64,000 nt of DNA, taken from assembly GCA_963580455.1 (NCBI GenBank), contig OY756967.1, forward strand, positions 8,330,501-8,394,500, given 5' to 3'. This DNA comes from Euonymus europaeus. Lineage: Eukaryota; Streptophyta; Magnoliopsida; Celastrales; Celastraceae. The translations under genes and the position numbers were made by a program. How positions within the stretch are numbered: position 1 is the stretch's first letter; each line of letters begins with the position of its first letter. Under the pieces are notes generated by a model. It was not told the origin of the DNA. It saw nothing but the letters and a program-made list of their open reading frames with translations, and searched no databases. Positions 23,191 to 34,296 of the stretch are shown here, piece after piece.

Positions 23191-24924
23191 GGAGGTTTTA
23201 GCAAGAGTTTGGCTTGGGGATTGTGGATTGGTGACTCTTGAAGCTTATCAAGGAAGATTCAAGGTGGATTTTGGAGTTTTGTTATGTTTTCCATAGTTTT
23301 TGAAATTCTAGGTTTTTGTTAGATTCGTTTGATTCTTAGGGAGATGAGCTCTATGCTTTAGATATGTTGATTATAGGTTGATTTTGGATGTTTATGTAGA
23401 TTGGTTTGTGTTTTGGAGTTGAGTTGAGCTTGGAGTGAGTTTGGAGGATTTTGGAAGGAATTTCTAGAGAGAAAAGTAAGTGATTTCGAATTTATTGATT
23501 TAATTGATGTTTATATGAATTTTGGTTGATATATTGATGCGTGTGAGGGTTCGGTTTCGCCACATTGTAGGTTTGGGCAAACCGGAACTCTAGGAACGAA
23601 ATTTGGGGATTTGTGGTAAATTGCTCGACACGAGGTAGGGGATTTCCAACAATGTTTTCTATCGTTCATTTCGATATTTTAAAGAGCTTTTCGATTTCTC
23701 ATTGGTCATTCTATTTGTGTTTCCGCCTTAATTGCTTCTAAGGGGAAACGAGCCTTCTTGTGAAATGTTGTTAATTCTTGATATTGCATGACCGAATATG
23801 TGTGTTCCATCACCTATGGGCACGATGTGAGTTTCCGTTCATGCATCATGGTAGTCATGTATATATATATGTAGGTTGTTCATATATATATCTTTTCGGC
23901 ATGTCATGGTATTAATGCATTAGAGTTGCATTGGGGACCGGGTATGGACTCGGGACTCCTTAGGATTCTTGAAAGCTACTTGGAGGGATGACGAGGTGAA
24001 GAGAGTTACCACTGAGTCAAGTGAACTCCAGGTAGGATAACGCACTAGAGGTATGGTTCATGAGGGACCTTGCCTGGAGTGGTGCGGGCGTGATAGGATC
24101 ACGCAACCGGGTAATCCGAGAGCGTTTGTTGTTGGGGAGCTTGCTCCTATTCAATAGTCATGGTTAGCAACCATGATATTGATGAGTTGATTTGGTGAGC
24201 TTGCTCACGTTCGATATTACATGGAACGAGCCATGGTATCGATGAGGTTTGCTCATGAGGGGATTGCTCGGACTAATGTTTTATGTGATTGTTGAGTATA
24301 CATGCATGTGGTAGTTTCATATTGTTGCATAATCTACTGTTTCATATTCGACCATTATACTCTACATACTCTAAACCCTACTGAGCTTCTTGCTCACCCT
24401 CTACTTTCATTCCTTCCCACAGGTGATACTGGTACAAGTACAGGTACTAGTGGAGCGGATCAGTGAGAGCGGGATGTGACATGGATGGCCCTGGGTAGGA
24501 TGTGGGTGCTAGAGAGATACTCTAAGCACGTATTTTGTATATGATGTTTTGATGTTTATTCATGATATTCTTATAACCATTTGGCACCAGAGGGTCTATG
24601 CATGATGTATGCGGAGTTGTTTTTATGGTTATATGATATTGTGAATTGGTTGATTTGATTATTATTATCAGTTTGTGCATGCTGGTAGTGGATGACCTGA
24701 GGCCCCTAGGATCAGGATTGCATTTGATTGAGGCCTGAGGCCTGGCTAGGTTGCTAGTGTGATGGATTGATGATTTTTCTGCTACGTGTTTCTGATGCAG
24801 GCGGGGACTCTCCGATATACGGGGAGATGCCGCCGGATTTTTGGTCTGCTGGATGATCGCACTAGTGGCGTAGGACGGGCTTAGCCCGCCTATCGTCGGA
24901 TATCTCCAACTTGTCAAGCCTGAA

Positions 24925-25396
24925 ACTCGTCTATCTTAGCCACTCCTCAGTCTCATATCCCTATTTTTCTCTTGAAAATATGAGAGGATTGGTCCTCGAC
25001 GGCTGATCAACCTCATATATGCCCCACCTCAGTCTCTGAACCACATCTACTTTAGCACTAGCTCTAGATGTAAGCACCTTAGCACAAAATTCTAGAGCCC
25101 TCACAACTTTTGCGTGAACCACCTACACTAAGTTCATGACAATCCTTGCCAAATCTTGCAGCGCCATCAGTGGCGCTGCAACTGTAGTGTTGAAAGCCAC
25201 TTGTAGCCCCTTAACCCTGTGAAATTACTCTGGTAGAACCTCTGAAGTCCTCTCTTTAGCATCTATGTCGTGTTTATCATGAATTCCTGAGTGCCAGGGC
25301 TTTACCCCGACCTCTCCAAGTCACTCGCCTATCTTTTTCGTTAGGGGTCTCCACGGGACATGTCGAGCTGGTGATACTACGAGTATTTGTCTCCAT
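24925..25396 (-). pseudogene. Gypsy chromovirus gag N-terminus
   Basis: Start METNTRS at 25396, a plausible match to the MDTRRETRS start at 54516. After frameshifts the sequence is readable as ALQDLARIVMNLV (near 25150) and GIYEVDQ...PLIFS...GYETEEWLR, corresponding to ALTRIVMILVQ and EIYEVNQ...PLVFDSEGEGYEADEWLR of the plus-strand gag. It is cut at EWLR near 24925, where it meets the LTR of the neighbouring plus-strand element. Stops and frameshifts make it non-functional. Confidence 0.7.
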
Positions 25397-25548
25397 GGCA
25401 AAGAGATAATACTATCAACAAACATTTTAAACGTTGATTTACAGGGGAAATATAAACATACTGGGTCAGTAAAGCATGTGACATGTCTTGGCGACTCCTT
25501 AACAAAACATACTCACTTCCTAGACCCATACACAGATCCTTCATCTAA

Positions 25549-25566
25549 GCTCTCTTTGATATCAAA
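25549..25566 (-). other. Degenerate primer-binding site
   Basis: Minus-strand TTTGATATCAAAGAGAGC follows the LTR end GGTGTTACA. It matches the TTTGGTATCGGAGCC site at 54346 with several changes. Confidence 0.6.
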
Positions 25567-25567
25567 T

Positions 25568-25613
25568 TGTAACACCACGATTCGGGAGGTGCTACTTCGT
25601 ACTTATTGTTATG
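25568..25613 (-). mobile_element. Terminal piece of minus-strand gypsy 5' LTR
   Basis: Reads ...CGTGGTGTTACA on the minus strand, the LTR end before the PBS. The rest of the LTR continues at 27330-27866, beyond an insertion. Confidence 0.5.
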
Positions 25614-27329
25614 AAAATTCTCCACAAGCGCACGAAATTACAAACAAGTAATATAGTGATCAAAGACCAAATATTAAATCCTCAAGGACTATTTAATTCA
25701 ATCAACTAATTACTAATTCAATCACACACAGTATATGTATACAAAATTGAGTTTGAATAATTGCAGAATGAATAAATAAAAATTACATAATAGCAAGAAG
25801 TAAGTTAAACAAGAATCAAGATTAAGAAGCACGAGAGCACATTATTTCACTAAGCTATCTCAATTGAATCTCGGTTTGATAAATCTTTGACGATTATTCT
25901 AGTTCTCAGTAGACTTTCCCTAACTTATTTGACACATTTTTTCAGGCTATATCAAAACTACTCCTAATCAACAATTCTCTCTTCCAATCAAGATTAAGGC
26001 ATATATGATATGATCAATATCTTGTTTTTCATTCCAGAAAAAACACTGATAAATAGATCAATCAAATATTGGGCGGATATTTAATAGCATTAAGAACAAT
26101 CTTAAACACATAAAAATTAATAAAAAGTCAAGAATTTATTGAAACTTCGAATTCAATCAAGAAAACTAGGCTACATCATAGTTCTAGTACTGGAAATTAG
26201 TTCATGACATCAAACATATAACCAAAGTATAGAAAAAAATTACAACCCATCTAAGAATATAAAAAATGGACCAGATTCCTTAATTGCCTTATTCTTTATG
26301 TGCTGCCTTCTTCCATTTGTTCTTCTTCAAACCAGCCTATCCTTCTTGTTTTTCCTCAAACTAGTCGTGCCCCTTTCCTTCTTAGCCCTGTTGTTTTATT
26401 ATTTTGTTTGTTAAAAACCCACATCTAATCTCCCCCAACAAAATGCTCTTTTGGCCAAATAATTTTCATGTGACATGACTAGATTGCCCCTTCCTTATAT
26501 CTAAAATTCCAAGATTACCCTAACTATATAATCTGCATAGATTTTATTGTAGGAAATGATACCCATTTTACAATGTCCTAATTCCAGACTTTGAGAAACC
26601 ATAAAACATAATAGTTGAAGCCCTTGTTCTTAGCTTTCCAACGAATCACAATTCATATTTTTCTGGGCAGTAGAGTGAAAGTTTGAAGGAAACAAAATTG
26701 TACATGACCTTTGCTGCAGCAGACTTTGTACACCCACAACTTCTTTATATGTCATTCACAATTAACAAACTTTATATCCATGTGAAGCTTGAGAAGTCTA
26801 GTTTTTAGAGCTGAGAGAATCAATGAGATCAAAGTTGTATAAAACTGTAGTGGTTGTTCGAGCGTCAGCACATCGAAATTCATATCAACATATCAACACA
26901 ATTATTTGATAGAAATTCTATTTTTTTTTTATTTTCCTCCCGGAATCAGTCCCAATTCATTCAAAACCTATGAAAATCATTCAAAAAACTCATAAGTGGT
27001 ATCTTTAACCTTGTTTAGGCATTGAAACCTCAAACCATACATTAAAATGCAAAATGGCTATGCAAAGCTCAAAAACTCATTTTTGTAAAAGAAGAATACA
27101 TTCTTTCTTCCAAAATTCTCATGATGGGTTATTGAACCAAAATGACCATACACACAAGTCATAAATGACACAAAATAACTATCCAATGCACGAAATAATT
27201 AAAATACTCACTAAAATAAAATATGACCTACTAAACCTCAATTTGTGCTTAAAATGACTTACAACACTATCGAACAAACTCATGTAGAACAAAAGTAGCA
27301 CGAATAACTCTATATATCATAGAGTTATC
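25614..27329. mobile_element. Unclassified ~1.7-kb non-coding element inserted in an LTR
   Basis: It separates two pieces of one gypsy LTR. No ORF over 60 codons. One side starts ...CACAAGCGCACGAAATTAC...AAGTAATA..GTG, a start shared with 63490-64000 in the same orientation. The other side ends in a 10-bp perfect hairpin at 27304-27328. GTTAT at 25609-25613 and at 27324-27328 might be a target duplication, but the latter overlaps the hairpin. The composition is AT-rich and unlike the LTR around it. I do not recognise the family; borders are approximate. Confidence 0.5.
27304..27328. repeat. Terminal hairpin of the unclassified element
   Basis: ATAACTCTAT, loop ATATC, ATAGAGTTAT. Confidence 0.85.
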
Positions 27330-27866
27330 ATTTACCACACCTTCCTAGTGTACCAATATGCACCAATATGTTTCTCATCATTCAGATTGACCCATAGTTC
27401 ACAAAACTAATTCAATTCCATCAAGTCATCTATCAGCAAGCAGTTCATAACCTAGCAGGGCCTCAAGCCATCTATCAGCATGCACAAACTGATAACAATA
27501 ATAATATCATATGCAATCCCATAATCATCACAATATGCGAACTCAAGGTCCACATCCCAATTCAAAAGATCTGTTCACACGAAGTTCTTCATTGTCGTAC
27601 ACAATGTTGACACCAACAAGTTCCAATATACCTAGATAACAATGTACATAAAACATATATAAGCATGTTAGAATATAAACCCCAACTCACACCCTAACCT
27701 AGTCCTCTGGGTGCCATCCATGCCATAGCATCCCTACTGGTCCACATCACCGGTACTCATACCAGTCACACTTGAGTGGTGGAAAGAAAATGAGAGGGTG
27801 AGCAAGAAGCTCACTAGGGTAAAGAGCAATAAACAACAGTATGCCAAACACACATTATTGTGTACT
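27330..27866 (-). mobile_element. Inner part of minus-strand gypsy LTR
   Basis: Reverse complement matches 24370-24790: for example GGTGAGCAAGAAGCTCACTAGGGT (27805-27828) pairs with CCTACTGAGCTTCTTGCTCACC at 24387, and the CATGCATC..CCTGAGGCCC-type block near 27455-27480 with 24680-24706. The LTR's 5' portion is missing beyond the CACTA-like end at 27869. Confidence 0.75.
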
Positions 27867-27868
27867 CA

Positions 27869-28165
27869 CACTGCCAAGAAAGGCCTAACTTGATAGATTT
27901 TGTGTGAAATTTTTTTTTATCACAAAATATATGAAAAAACTTGATAGATTTTTTCTATCATAAACGTTTATGATGGTGTCGTGACAGAATTGTTTCGATC
28001 GAAATTATTTATGAAGAAATATTGACAAAACTTTCTCTATCATAAATATTTATGACGAAACAATGACAGCCTTTTATTTCGTAAACATTTATGACTAAAC
28101 AATGATTAAAAAAAATCTACCATAATTTTTTTTATGAAATAATGATAGAATTTTTCTATCACAAA
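27869..28165 (+). mobile_element. CACTA-like transposon terminus
   Basis: CACTGCCAAGAAA at 27869-27881 resembles the En/Spm terminal CACTACAAGAAA. It is followed by four or five imperfect subterminal units built on (T)CTATCATAAA(CG/TA)TTTATGA...ACAATGACAG, as is usual for these elements. No matching opposite terminus or transposase was found before the satellite at 29098. Confidence 0.45.
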
Positions 28166-29097
28166 CATTTTTTTACTTTTACTAATTAATTACAAAGTTT
28201 TAATATATTATATATTTATTTCTTTCAAGTTATCAAATATTAATATATTACATATTTATTTATTTTGACTAATTGACTATTTGACTTACACGTCTAACAC
28301 TAAAAATCTAATTGGCAACCCTAGAATTCATAGAATCAGTCTTAGCCGCAAGAGTCTCAATCTTTCCCCATTGTTCAAATTAAGATTCTCATCATAATTA
28401 GGAAGAATAGAACTTCCTTCATCTCAAAGTTGGTGATTTTTCCTAGTTGAGATTCTCATCGTAATTAGAAAGAACAACATTTCAATTCCTTCATCTCATT
28501 GTTGGTTCTTTGTCCTCAATTGGCAATAGGAAAGTAAGCAACAAGGGATTTAGCTTAGTGGATTGGGACCCCAACACAAAAAATTAGAATTTTGGCTTTT
28601 GTAGGTCACACATGGGAAGTGTGAGGCTGGATTATGCCTCCATAACGTGTCGATTATCAACGGGTCGTATGACCTACAAAACCAATTGAGAAAGAATTAT
28701 CAAATTCGTGGCAGTGGCCACCATTGGTGCTCCGAGACTCAAGTTAGTTGGTTACTCAAGAAAGAATGAGAAGTAGAAATGGTGGTAAGGAAAAAAAAAT
28801 TGTGTACCTTTTTTGGCTATAGTTGTCTCTTTAATTAGCAAACCTTGAGTTTGTTTCCTATTCAGACTCTATGAAGGTCTCCTACCTTGACTCAACTCTG
28901 GGTCCTTTATTGATCATAATGAAATCCCGTAATTCTTAGGCTTTGAATTTAGACATAATCCTTTTTTGTGTCCACAAAATCTTCCTTTAATGCTCTTAAT
29001 TAATATTGCACCTATGAGTGCGGTATTTCCCTCGATGCTATCTTTTAGAATCCTTGCATGTGTTAAACGCTAGCACATATCCCTCCACGTGTCATAA
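28166..29097. other. Unassigned AT-rich DNA
   Basis: No gene recognised. A diverged direct duplication of about 80 bases (AGATTCTCATC.TAATTAG.AAGAA...TTCCTTCATCTCA..GTTGGT) occurs near 28381 and 28449. It may be internal sequence of the CACTA-like element. The satellite starts at 29098. Confidence 0.4.
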
Positions 29098-32000
29098 CTT
29101 TGAGGGTTTGAAATTGCTCAACTCTATCCATGAAGGATCTTTTAAAGGTTTTGTCTAATATGGAATGAAAGTTCTCTTTCGAAAATGAATTATTCTATGA
29201 ACCACATTCCCATAAAATTTGACATAAAATAAGAATAAAAAGTGTCCACCAATCAACTTTAAAAGTTCAAAATTGCTCGACTCACTCCATGGAGGATCTT
29301 TTAAAGTTTTTTCTAATTCGGAATGAAAGTTCATCTTTTTCAATGAAACAATCTAAGTAGCCCATTCTCGTAAAATTAGACATAAAATAACTATAAAAAG
29401 TGTCAACCGATCAACTTTGATGGTTTTGAATTTCTCAACTCACTTCATAGAGGATCTTTTAAAGATTTTGTCCAATTCGAAATGAAAGTTCATCTTTTGC
29501 AACGAAACAATCTGACGAGCCTATTCTCATAAAATCAGACATAAAATAACAATAACAAGTGTGCAACGATCAATATTAAGGGTTCTAAATTGCCCAACTC
29601 TCTCCACGGAGGATTTTTTTTGAAGTTTTTCTCTAATTCGAAATGAAAGTTCATCTTATGTAATGAAACAAACTAAGTATCCCATTCTCATAAAATTTCA
29701 TATAAAATAACTATAAAAAGTTTGCACCGATCAACTTTGATGGTTTTGAATTGCTCAACTCTCTCCATAGAGGATCTTTTAAAGGTTTTGTCTAATTTGG
29801 AATGAAAGTTCAACTTTTGGCAATCAAACATTCTACGAAGGCTATTGTCATAAATTTAGACATAAAATGACAATAAAAAGTGTGCACCGATCAACTTTGA
29901 GGGTTCAGAATTTCTCAACGCTCTCCATGGAGGATCTTTTAAAGGTTTTGTCTAATTTCGAATGAAAGTTTGTCTTTTGGCTATGAAATATTATGCGAAG
30001 CCTATTCCTTTAAAAGTAAACATAAAATAGCAATAAAAGATTTCTACTGATCAATTTTGAGGGTTCGGAATTGATCGACTCTCTCCATGCAGGATCTTTG
30101 AAAGGTTTTTTCTAATTTTGAATGAAAGTTCGTCTTTTGACAACTAATTTATCTAAAAAGCCAATTTTCATAAAATTAGACATAAAATAACAATAAAAAA
30201 TTTGCAACGATCAACTTTAAGGGTTTGAAAATGCTCAACTCTCTCTATGGAGGTTCTTGTAAAGGTTTTGTCCAATTTGGAATAAAAGTTTCATCTTTTG
30301 GCATAACGATCGACTTTGACGGTTCAAAATTGCTCAACTCTCTCTATGAAGGTTCTTTTAAATGTTTTGTCTAATTTGGAATGAAAGTTCATCTTTTGCA
30401 ACGAAATATTCTGAAGAGCCTATTCTCGTAAAATTAGACATAAAATAACAATAAAAAGTGTGTCCCAATCAACTTCAATGGTTTTGAATTGCTCTACTCT
30501 CTCTATAGAGGATCTTTTAAAGATTTTGTCTAATTCGGAATGAAAGTTTTTCTTTTGGCAATGAAACAATCTACGGAGCCTAATCTCGCAAAATTTAGAC
30601 ATAAAATAACAATAAAGAGTGTGCACCGATCAACTTTGATAGTTTGAAATTTCTCAACTCTCTCCATAGAGAATCTTTTAAAGATTTTGTCTAATTCGAA
30701 ATGAAAGTTTGTCTTTTGGCAGTGAAACAATCTACGGAGCCTAATCTCGCAAAATTTAGACATAAAATAACAATAAAGAGTGTGCACCGATCAACTTTGA
30801 TAGTTTGGAATTTCTCTACTCTCTCCATAGAGGATCTTTTAAATATTTTGTCTAATTTGGAATGAAAGTTTATCTTTTGGCAGTGAAAAATTTTATGGAG
30901 CTTATCCTCGTAAAATTAAACAAAAAATAATAAGAAAAAATGTGGACCGATCAACTTGAGATTTCGAACTTGCTCAACTCTCTCCATAGAGGATCTTCTA
31001 AAGGTTTTGCCTAACTTGAATGAAAGTTTTTCTTCTACCTACGAAAGAATTTATGGAGCAAGTACTCGTTAAATTAGACATAAAATAATAATAAAATGTG
31101 TGCAACAATCAACTTCGAGGGTTTGAAATTGCTCAATTCTCTCATGGAGGATTTTTTGAAGGTTTTGCCTAATTTGGAAGATCAAGTTCGTCATTTGGCA
31201 ACAAAATAATCTGAGGAACCTATTCTCGTAAAATTAGACATAAAATAACAATAGAGAGTTTGCAACTATCAACTTTAATGGTTCGGAATTGCTCAACTCT
31301 CCCCTTGGAGGATCATTTAAAGGTTTTCTCTAATAGGGAATGAAACTTCATAATTTGGCAATGAGACATTCTACAAAGCCTATTCTTGTAAAATTATACA
31401 TAAAATAACAGTAAAAAGTGTGTGCCGATCAACTTTGAGGGTTCGAAATTGCTTAACTCTCTCCATAGAGGATCTTTCAAAGGTTTCGTCTAATTTGGAA
31501 TGAAAGTTCGTCTTTTAGCAATGAAACAATCTACGGGGCCTAATCTCCTAAAATAAAACATAAAATAAAAATAAAAGTTGTATACCGATCAACTTTGCTA
31601 GTTCTGAATTGCTCGAGTCTCGCCATGGAGGTTCTTTTAAAGGTTTTGTCTAATTTTGAATGAAAGTTTTTCTTTTGGCAACAAAACAATCTAAGGAGCC
31701 TATTCTCATAAAATTAGACATAAAATAACAATAAATAATGTGCACCGATCAACTATTTTAGTTTTGAATTGCTCTCCCTCCATAGAAATTCTTTTAAAGG
31801 TTTTGTCTAATTCGGAATGAAAGTTCATCTTTTGCAACGAAACAAACTAAGAAGCCTATTCTTGTAAAATTGGACATAAAATAACAATAAAAAGTGTGCA
31901 CCGATCAACTTCGATAGTTTGGAATTGTTCAACTCTCCCCACAAATTATTTTTCAAAGGTTTTGTCTAATTTATAATGAAATTTTATTTTTTGGCAATGA

Positions 32001-32424
32001 AACAATCTAAGGAGTTTATTCTTGTAAAATTACACATAAAATAACAGAAAAAAAAATTATAACGATCAACTTTGACAGTTTGAAATTGCTGAAGTCTCTC
32101 CATGCAGGTTCTTTTAAAGGTTTTGTCTAATGTGGAATGAAAGGTCATCTTTTGCAACAAAACAATCTAACTAGCCAATTCTCATAAAATTGGACATAAA
32201 ACAACAACAGAAATTGTGCACCTATCAACTTTGATGGTTTTGGATTGCTCAACTCTCTCCATAGAGGATCTTTTAAATGTTTTGTCTAATTTGGAATGAA
32301 TGTTTGTCTTTTACCAAATAAACAATCTAAGAAGCATATTCTCGTAAAATTAAACATAAAATAACAATAAAAAATGTGCAACGATCAACTTTAAGGGTTC
32401 AGAATTGCTTAACTCTTTCCATGG
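29098..32424. repeat. ~160-bp satellite array B
   Basis: About 21 monomers of the same satellite as array A, in the same orientation. Phase marks at 29116, 29275, 29433, 29592, 29753, 29913, 30073, 30233, then 30332 (a unit shortened by about 60 bases), 30491, 30652 and 30812. Almost all are of the GTCTAATTTGGAATGAAAG class. Two neighbouring units near 30540-30820 are nearly identical, pointing to recent local duplication. It ends where a copia LTR is inserted. Confidence 0.92.
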
Positions 32425-34193
32425 TGTTGGGATGATGTCCTAAAAACATACCATGTAAAGACAATTCTGAAATTCGAGAATAAACATTTTATGATTGCAT
32501 TTGTGTTTTAAATGTTTTATTTTAAATATTTCATTTATATGTGAATGTTCTATCAGGGTCGAAGGATGTTAGATATGTGAATCTTGGATACTTAGATATA
32601 CTTGAAGTGTGAGTATAGATTGACACAAGATCCATTATTACATTCTAAATCATTAGTCACAACCAGATTAACAAAGTTAGGCACTTTGTTGATATAGGTT
32701 GTAGTGGATGGACATCTTCAATTAGGGGAATGGTTTGTCTTGACCGTTTGAGAGGATTCTCGGATTGGTGCACTATTGTATATGTGGACATATACATTGA
32801 CGGACTTACATAGGAATGAACAACCAGAAATGTGCTATCAAAGAGTTGTTCATCCTATAGCAGTGGGAGTACGGTATATCTCAAGCTTGAGTAGGTCAAT
32901 ACATTTATACTTATAGTGTGTACATTTTAATTTATCAATTAGTGAGACACGCTCTATTGTCAAAATCTTGATGACTTGCATGTATGCCACTAGGGTATAA
33001 GCGCATACCTACAATATAGTCATTCATGTACTTTCAGTTATGGAAGTATAAGCACCCATCTGAGAGGCTCAAATTAATCTATCTAGAAACTATGCATAGT
33101 GATTCTAACGAATCAAGCGTTGTGAATTAAATTTATTGACGGGTCAATTTAATACGCTTAGAGGATAGATATAAAGGAATCTGGAGCTCAGAGAAAATAT
33201 GGATTTTGGAGTGTTAGATAGTACGAATAAATTCACTCCATCTTACCGGGTGTTGTATGGAGGATATGCAAGTACATTTCCAATAGGTCAGGGACAGGTT
33301 TCTAATTATGGAAAAACCTCGATGTAAAAAATCGTACATATTGGGGAGTGCATCCAAAGTTCAGGTAGTGTCAGACGAACATTGGATTGATATATTATTC
33401 CTAGTCATAGCTCTTGACGGTAAAGAATAATATTTCGGGAGCCATAATATGTATGTCCTGCAGAGTCCCCTTCGTAGCCCTAATAATCTCTTGTCCTATT
33501 CAAAGGAAGATCGTCAAAATTCACCATATCACAACGGTTATTGGGAAAGTTACAAGAATAATATTTGTATAACGAATAGATATAATTTTATTGGGTTTTG
33601 GTTTTTCCAATGATAACCCTAAGATAAAATTATTTTTTGTTAAGATATACAAAATTCTTGTAAGAGTATTTATGAAAATTAATAAGTCTCAAAATTTTGA
33701 TTTAGATTGTAAAATAAATATTTTACATAATCAAAATTAAAATCAAGAATGGACCAAGGAACAAATAATATTTGAGCCTTGAATTCTTCAAGTATTGGGC
33801 CGAAGGAAAACCTAGAGGTCTAATGAGATTGGATCGGATCCTATGGATTTTCCTTTGGGCCAAACTAGGCCCAAACCATGCTTTGTAAAAGCAAAGCACG
33901 GCTGGCCCAATAATAAGGATGGCCACCGTTTTGTCTTTTCCTAGTTCCTTATGGATTAGAAAAACAAAACCTACAAGGAGACTTGTTGACTTTAGATATA
34001 AATACATCACTTATCTCTCTCATATGGGAGACTTTTAACACAAAAAGGGTGGTGGCCGTGTGATTTAATTCACAAAAAGTCAACCAAGTTGTGATTTTTT
34101 CCCAATAGCAGCCGAGTGTTCTTTTTGATAAAGAAAAGAGGTGCAGCCGTTTGTGATCCCTCTTTGATTCACCATCAATTGGTGGTTTTGCTT
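32425..34193 (+). mobile_element. Copia LTR (different family), inserted in satellite array B
   Basis: Starts TGTTGGGATGATGTCCTAAAA directly after satellite sequence ...CTCTTTCCATGG. It contains a TATA box followed by a leader-like region, and no long ORF on either strand. No PBS follows; instead the sequence meets the outer end of a minus-strand gypsy LTR at 34194, so the 3' part and internal region are lost or displaced. Confidence 0.65.
33997..34004 (+). promoter_or_regulatory. TATA box of the copia LTR
   Basis: TATAAATA within GACTTTAGATATAAATACATC, a plausible LTR promoter core; the transcribed R region would begin about 30 bases downstream. Confidence 0.5.
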
Positions 34194-34296
34194 TGCCACA
34201 CCCCTATCCCCACATAGGTACGGATGAGCACCTATGAATCGTAAAGGCGTTACCGGCAAGGAACACTCCATTTCCCGAACCGGATTTAAACCAACC
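34194..34296 (-). mobile_element. Gypsy minus-strand 3' LTR, outer terminal segment
   Basis: Reverse complement reads GGTTTAAATCCGGTTCGGGAA...GGGATAGGGGTGTGGCA and matches the last 100 bases of the LTR at 12386-12486. It is separated from the rest of its LTR (44911 onward) by the copia element. CAACC at 34292-34296 is the left target duplication. Confidence 0.8.

Larger units (their letters stand above)
22694..24905 (+). mobile_element. Gypsy chromovirus 3' LTR, 3' end truncated
   Basis: Starts TGTGAAACCCCGACCC right after the PPT. Bases 22784-22860 match bases 1-85 of the window, and further blocks match through the LTRs at 1-2051 and 52171-54344. It carries palindromic CCGTCCGGACGG cassettes near its start and a GA microsatellite. 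The usual end ...GTCGGGGCGTTACA is not reached; near 24905 it runs into an oppositely oriented gag. Confidence 0.82.

Noticed and set aside
23051..23296. ORF with an RERERE repeat
   Set aside because: It is a GA microsatellite inside an LTR.
24522..24917. 131-codon minus-strand ORF
   Set aside because: Within LTR sequence; no domain and no conservation of the frame in related LTRs.
28545..28680. SINE-like start (TAGCTTAGTGG resembles a tRNA A box)
   Set aside because: No convincing B box (GGTTCGA-type) downstream and no poly-A or target duplication.
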